From: Elephas maximus indicus
Taxonomy: Eukaryota > Chordata > Mammalia > Proboscidea > Elephantidae
Assembly: GCF_024166365.1 (NCBI RefSeq)
Contig: NC_064839.1
Span: 33,244,378-33,308,377 of the forward strand
DNA length: 64,000 nt
Direction of reading: 5' to 3'
This document shows, in pieces, positions 42,401 through 48,400 of this stretch. The notes under the pieces were generated by a model, which made no database searches, had not been told where the DNA came from, and was given only the letters and a program-made list of their open reading frames with translations. The position numbers and the translations under genes are program-made. Position 1 is the first letter of the stretch. The number at the start of each line of letters is the position of its first letter.

Positions 42401-45400
42401 AAGAAACAGCTGCAAACATCCATTAATAATCAGGACATGATATATACGAAATATGAATCTAGGAAAATTGGAAATCATCAAAAATGAAATGAAACACATA
42501 AAGATCAATATCCTAGGCATTAGTGAGCCGAAATGGACTGGTATTGGCCATTCTGAATTGGGCAATCGTGTGGTCTACTTTGCCAGTAATGACAAACTGA
42601 AGAGGAATGGCACCACGTTCATCATCAAAAAGAACATTTCAAGGTCTATCCTGAAGTAAAATGCTGTCAGTGATAGGATAATATCCACACGCCTACAAGG
42701 AAGACCAGTTAACACGACTATTATTCAAATTTACACGCCAACTACTAATGCCAAAGATGGAGAAATTAAAGATTTTTACCAAGTTCTGCAGTCTGAAATT
42801 GATCAAACATGCAATCAAGATGCACTGATAATTACTAGTGATTGCAATGCGTAAGTTGGAAACAAAGAAGGATGAGTAGTTGGAAAATATGGCCTTGGTA
42901 ATAGAAACAATGTCAGAGATCGCATAATAGAGGAAGATTTATAAGTGCTTCCAATTAAAGGCTTCTATGGGACCTGGCAGTGCAGTGGTTAAGACCAACA
43001 GCTGCTAACCAAAAAGTTGGCAGTTCGAATCCACCAGCCACTCCTTGGAAACCCTTTGGGGCAGTTCTACTCTGTCCTATAGGGTCGCTGAGTCAGAATT
43101 AACTCGATGGCAACAGGTATATGGGCATAGTTTAAAATTTTTTTAAACTAAATCTTAGATTATGAAGAGAAAAGAAAATCATGCAACTCTAATAAGAGAT
43201 TAAAATAAAAACATATTAACATAAAAATTTACCTTTCAGGGAGTTGAGTTGCAACCACAATGGTAAACCTACAGAAAAATGAAGGATCATTGTCTAGAAG
43301 GTTTTCTGGACTCTAAATAGGACAGGGGAAAAAAATTCAAAATTTTCACATTCATATTAAACATGGCAGAAACAGTTAAACTATTTTGGAACAAATGAGG
43401 CAATATACTAGACTCCAAAGTTAAAGTAATTCAACTCTCAAATAAACATAGACGATACAAAGATTCAAAATTCCTAGGATTTAGAATTATTAAAATAATT
43501 ATATCTCCATACAGAAATAATAATGTTTATATGTATGTACCTCTTCCACAAAACCTCCAGAGACATCAGTATTTAATTCTTGTAAGAATTCCATGGCAGC
43601 TTGAGCTCGGTTCTTTTTAAAAACAAAGCATTTGACTTGAATTAGAGAAAAATCGATTACAATGTAACCCCTCAACTTACAGGGCAGTCAAAACACATTG
43701 TAAAACTATCGAATTTCATGCATACGTATGACAATTCTTTCTGCAGTGCTTAAACTAGGATTCAACCAGAATATTACTTAAAACAGCTAAAATTTTATTA
43801 TCCAGAGTCCTTAAATGACTATACTATTTGCACTCTACTTTTCTGATTAGGCAAATAGACAGAAAACCCTGGGTAGCAGGTGAGGATGTCCTGAATCAAG
43901 TTCAGACTCAAACTAACCGCCAACATCTATAATCCTGTACAACAGAGGCCAATCATTAAAGAAACAGTCATTCCCATTCAGAACACTGTACTAAGCTAAT
44001 ACTGTAAAATTCTTAACACAAACTATAAAACTAAAGGGTATTCCAGTTATCTCTTAAAAATTGTGTTGAGCACAATACTCCATGCTCTGAACATACCATT
44101 ATTCAAGATTTACCTTTAATAAAAGATACACGATACAGTATAAAAATATAGACAGTACTTCTAAGTTTTCAGACTAACAAATATTCATATAAAGATTCAC
44201 AAGATCAGAAAAACGAGCTGATTCAACTTTTTGTCTCAGAGAAATAAGCTCTTTTAAAGTCTAAGCTTTTCAAGCAATCAAAACATAGTGGCATCATTAG
44301 ATGCTCACACACAACTATATCCTATAACAAACAATGTTTTACCTTTCCGATACTGCTTCTTTGGAGGAAAAAACTACAATGGGGAAAAAATAAATTAATT
44401 CAATTAAAAGCCTTATTTGACTATAAAGGAAAGGTTACTCATAATGCCAGGTATATTTCATTCATAGTATAAAACAAATTATATTTTGATCTCAGATTGT
44501 AAAAGCCTTCTTAAAGGAAGAAAATTAGATGAGACTTGTAAACAAAGATGGGCTAATAAATCAATACTTCCCAACGTGTATACACAGAATGAGAAATTTC
44601 ACAAGAAGCTCTGAAAGAAAAGAGTTCCTTGGCTAAAAAAAAGAGTTTAAGAAACACTATATGCTGTATGTCCTGCTTGGAAATGCAAAATATATATATT
44701 ACACAGGACAGGAACCATCCCCGAAGACAAATCATCAGGCATGAAAAGGACTGGTCAGTGGGGGGGAGAGAGATACTGATGAAGAGTGAGCTAATTAAAT
44801 CAGGTGGACACAGGAGAGTGTGTTGGCAACTCTTGACTGGAGGGGGGATGGGAAGATAGAGAGAGAGGGAAGAAGGTAAAATTGGCACGAAACGAGAGAC
44901 TGTAAGGGCTGACTTAATAGGGGGAGAGCAAGTGGGAGAAGGGAGTAAGATGTATGTAAACCTACATGTGACAGACTGATTGGAATGGTAAATGTTCACT
45001 TGAAGCTTAATAAAAATTAAAAAAAAAAAAATATATATATATATTACACATACTTTGTAAGTCTGGGTTTTGGGTTTGAAAGTCTTTTGGTAAAGAAATA
45101 TTTAACTTCATTTTACCCATTTTCCAAACTCATCCAACCGTGGAATCCATTTGCCCATTTAACAGTGATTAATATTACCTAGAACCAGAGTTCCCCAGAC
45201 CACACTTCAGGAAATATCATACTGAACACTGAACCGTTTGCTTTTGCATGTAACTATAACAATTCTATATCGACGGCACTGGGTTTATAACAAATTTATT
45301 CAGGTTTCCTCCCACACATATGCTTGTCAGGTTCCCAGCCCCAGATCTGACACTGCTGATCAGAGTCAAGGTGCCACTTACAACACAAGCTCACTGGCTC

Positions 45401-48400
45401 CATAAGAAAGAGAAACCTTAACCTTACATCCTACTTTAATCAATCAAGCACACTACCTGCGTACTGAGATTAAGCAAGCAAAGACAACAGGACTTTTTCT
45501 TAGATACCAATAAAAGGGCTGTATTGTGGATAAAGGAAACTTATGCACACACCCAGAGAAGACATCAAAGCTCTATATGAACCAGATCCTGTTTTTCCTT
45601 GTATTTATTTGCTATTGTTATTTACTGACAAATCCAATGAGAGATCCCAGACCCCAAGTCCCTGAAAAGGTGAGCCTGAAATTCCAATTTGGGGGTGTTC
45701 TGAGAGTCTTAATATAATCTTTAAAGAATGATATCCAGGCCATCTTTAAAACTGTACTTTCATAGAGACTGTGTAGTGTAGACAGAGATAGCTAGACCAA
45801 GCTAACAAAGAAAAGGTATTGCTTTTCTCATTCTCATAATCCTGAAATATAATTACTGTCACTCACATAGTAACGCCTCAGAATCAATGCAAGGACTGAG
45901 GAAGTGTCCAGATTTCACAAATAAAGGAATAATTACTACTCCTTTGCATTAATAACAACAATAAAGATAGTAATCATGGGTACTTTTTATTAATGGCCTA
46001 TTTGCCAGACACCCATGCTAGCACTTTACCTATAAAATAACATTAATTTACTTCATCCTCACTTTAAGTCTAAACAAAGGGATTATTTCCACCTGAGAGT
46101 CAAGTCACTCTGCTGGAAGAGATGAAGCTAGGATTCAGGCCTCACTCTCCTATGACAGTACACTGCCTTCTCTAACATGTTCATATTTGAAAATAACAGA
46201 ACATACTTGTTTCCAGCATCTTCTCCGCTGACCTGATTTCCATCAATAATTGTAAATGAACCAACACCTGGGAGACAAAACAGAGTCAGTCAAGAAAATA
46301 CATTTTTAGTTCAAAACCTTAAAGAAGTAAATTTAGAACACAACCATAAAACTACATTACCTGGTAGTACCAAGTTTTTAAGAATTTCAGTTCCTGTGGC
46401 TGTTGCATTTATTAGGCAAACATGAGCAGATTCTAAAGCCTCTTGCCCATGATCACCCCACAGTCTACAAAACAAGACACAAATTCAACATTTCTAAAAC
46501 TTTCACAAAAATATAACTTTCATACTTGAATGATCTTTCATTTTTAATGCGTTCTTCCATAGGGGAACTGATATAACCATGGCAACCATGTGAGACAGGA
46601 ATAGCAGATGCTATTACCAGAATTACATAGTTGAGTAACCTAAGACTAAGACAAGTTGATGCCTTGCATAGTAAGAAGAGGGTCAAATCAGAACCAGGAA
46701 CTTGCTCTTCACTTCTGGCTCCTCCTCCATTACTCTTTTCAAACCAGAGAACTTACAGAAGTCTTTAACTCACAGCTCATTAACATTAAAGTGTCTTAGA
46801 TTTGAAACTTGTTCTCTATTTCATTTCTCCTTAAGTTACATGGATCCAGTGCATTTAGGATCTTGACACAGGGCTTACTGCTGTGACATCTGCAAAAGTG
46901 AGTAAAAATTTTAGCAAGAAAATGTCATCAGCTTCACATCAATTTCTAGGGAAGAACTTTAAAATATAATACACAATGAACATTCTAATCACATGATTAA
47001 TAAATGCAAAATTAATTAACACAAAGATGTAATAAGAACTAGAAATGAACGTTGTAACTTGATTCACAATGGCACATTGTTACAGGGGCAAGGTACATAA
47101 TCACACACAAATCACTGTACCTGGGCCAACCTCGTTATCTTCACCCAGGAAAACCTATTAACTAATTTATCTTTCCTTCTCAGTAATATAGGAAGCCCTG
47201 GTGGTGCAATGGTTAAGTGCTTGGCTGCTAACTGAAAGGTTGGCAATTCAAACCCACCCAGTGGCTCCCGGGTAGAGAAAGACCTGGCTGCCTGCTCCTG
47301 TAAAGATCACAGCCTAGAAAACCCTGTGGGGCAGTTCTACTCTGTCACACAGGATTGCTATGGGTCAAAATCAACTCCACGGCACCTAACAACATAGGAA
47401 GTATAAAAATAAAAAACCAAACCTGTTGCTGTCAATTCTGATTCACAGCAACCCTACAGGACAGAGTAGAACTGCCCCATAGGGTTTCCAAGCAGTGCCT
47501 GGTGGATTCGAATTGCCATTCTTTTGGTTAGTAGCCCATTTCTTAACCACTGCACCACCAGGGCTCCTAGGAAGTATACATGGATCCCAAATCATTAGAA
47601 AATTGCCACAGCCAGGTAGGTATTAGCAGCCTAGAGAACCAATAGGACTTTAATGTTCCTTCTTCATCACCGGACCTAAAGCAGCTTTCCCCTTATGTGC
47701 AGCCACTGTGTCCTCCAGAGCATATCACAACCTGTAACTGCTGTAATTGGTTTTTTATTTGCTGACTATCCATCTCCCCTCTCTGCTCTAAGCTCCATAA
47801 GGGCCCTGAGCACTCTGTTTCTGTTCACCACTGGAGCCCCAATACCTGGCACAATGCCTTGCCCAGAGTGATCACTGAACAGTTGTCAAATGAATGGGGG
47901 GATAGCCTGAAGAACCAGATGAATAGCAACATCTGTTTGTGTTTTTTTTTTTTTTTTCCCCATGAGAGTAGGGCACACAGAAGACTCCAATATATTTGGT
48001 TAATGGATCCTTGGGTAGTTGGGGAGCCCAGGTGGCACAGCCCAGGTGGGCAGTTCAAGTCCACTAGCCGCTCCTCAGAAACCCTACGGGGCAGTTCTAC
48101 TCTGTCCTATAGGGTCACTATGAGTCCAAATAGACTCGTCGGTAACTGGTTTTTGGGTAGTTGGAGAGTGAGCCTAACAGAATAATAGTGTATCCCTAAA
48201 CATATTTCAAGAAGGGGCGAAACAAGAAATCAATCCTCTCTACTCTCTTGCTTGGCTAACTAAGGGGAGCCAGAACCTTTCTGACAACTTCACTTTAGAC
48301 TGCTTCCCTCTGACACTTCAAAGTCAATAACCAGTTCTCCCAATGAAAGGTAAAGTGTGTTTCTTAAATGTCAAGAACTCAGCAAAACCCCTCTTTTGTT

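Larger units (their letters stand above)
38706..42931 (-). mobile_element. RTE-type LINE with an inverted 5' end, split by an L1
   Basis: 38706-42020 is the 3' part on the minus strand (about 270 bases deleted near 39300). 42021-42931 is the 5' part on the plus strand. The breakpoint sequences abut: the 3' part begins at 'ttttgcaagacc' and the 5' part stops at 'gatcgcataatag'. Target duplication ggaagattta at 38696-38705 and 42932-42941 encloses both parts, so both came from one insertion. It lies in NAE1 intron 6. Stops and shifts throughout. Confidence 0.9.
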
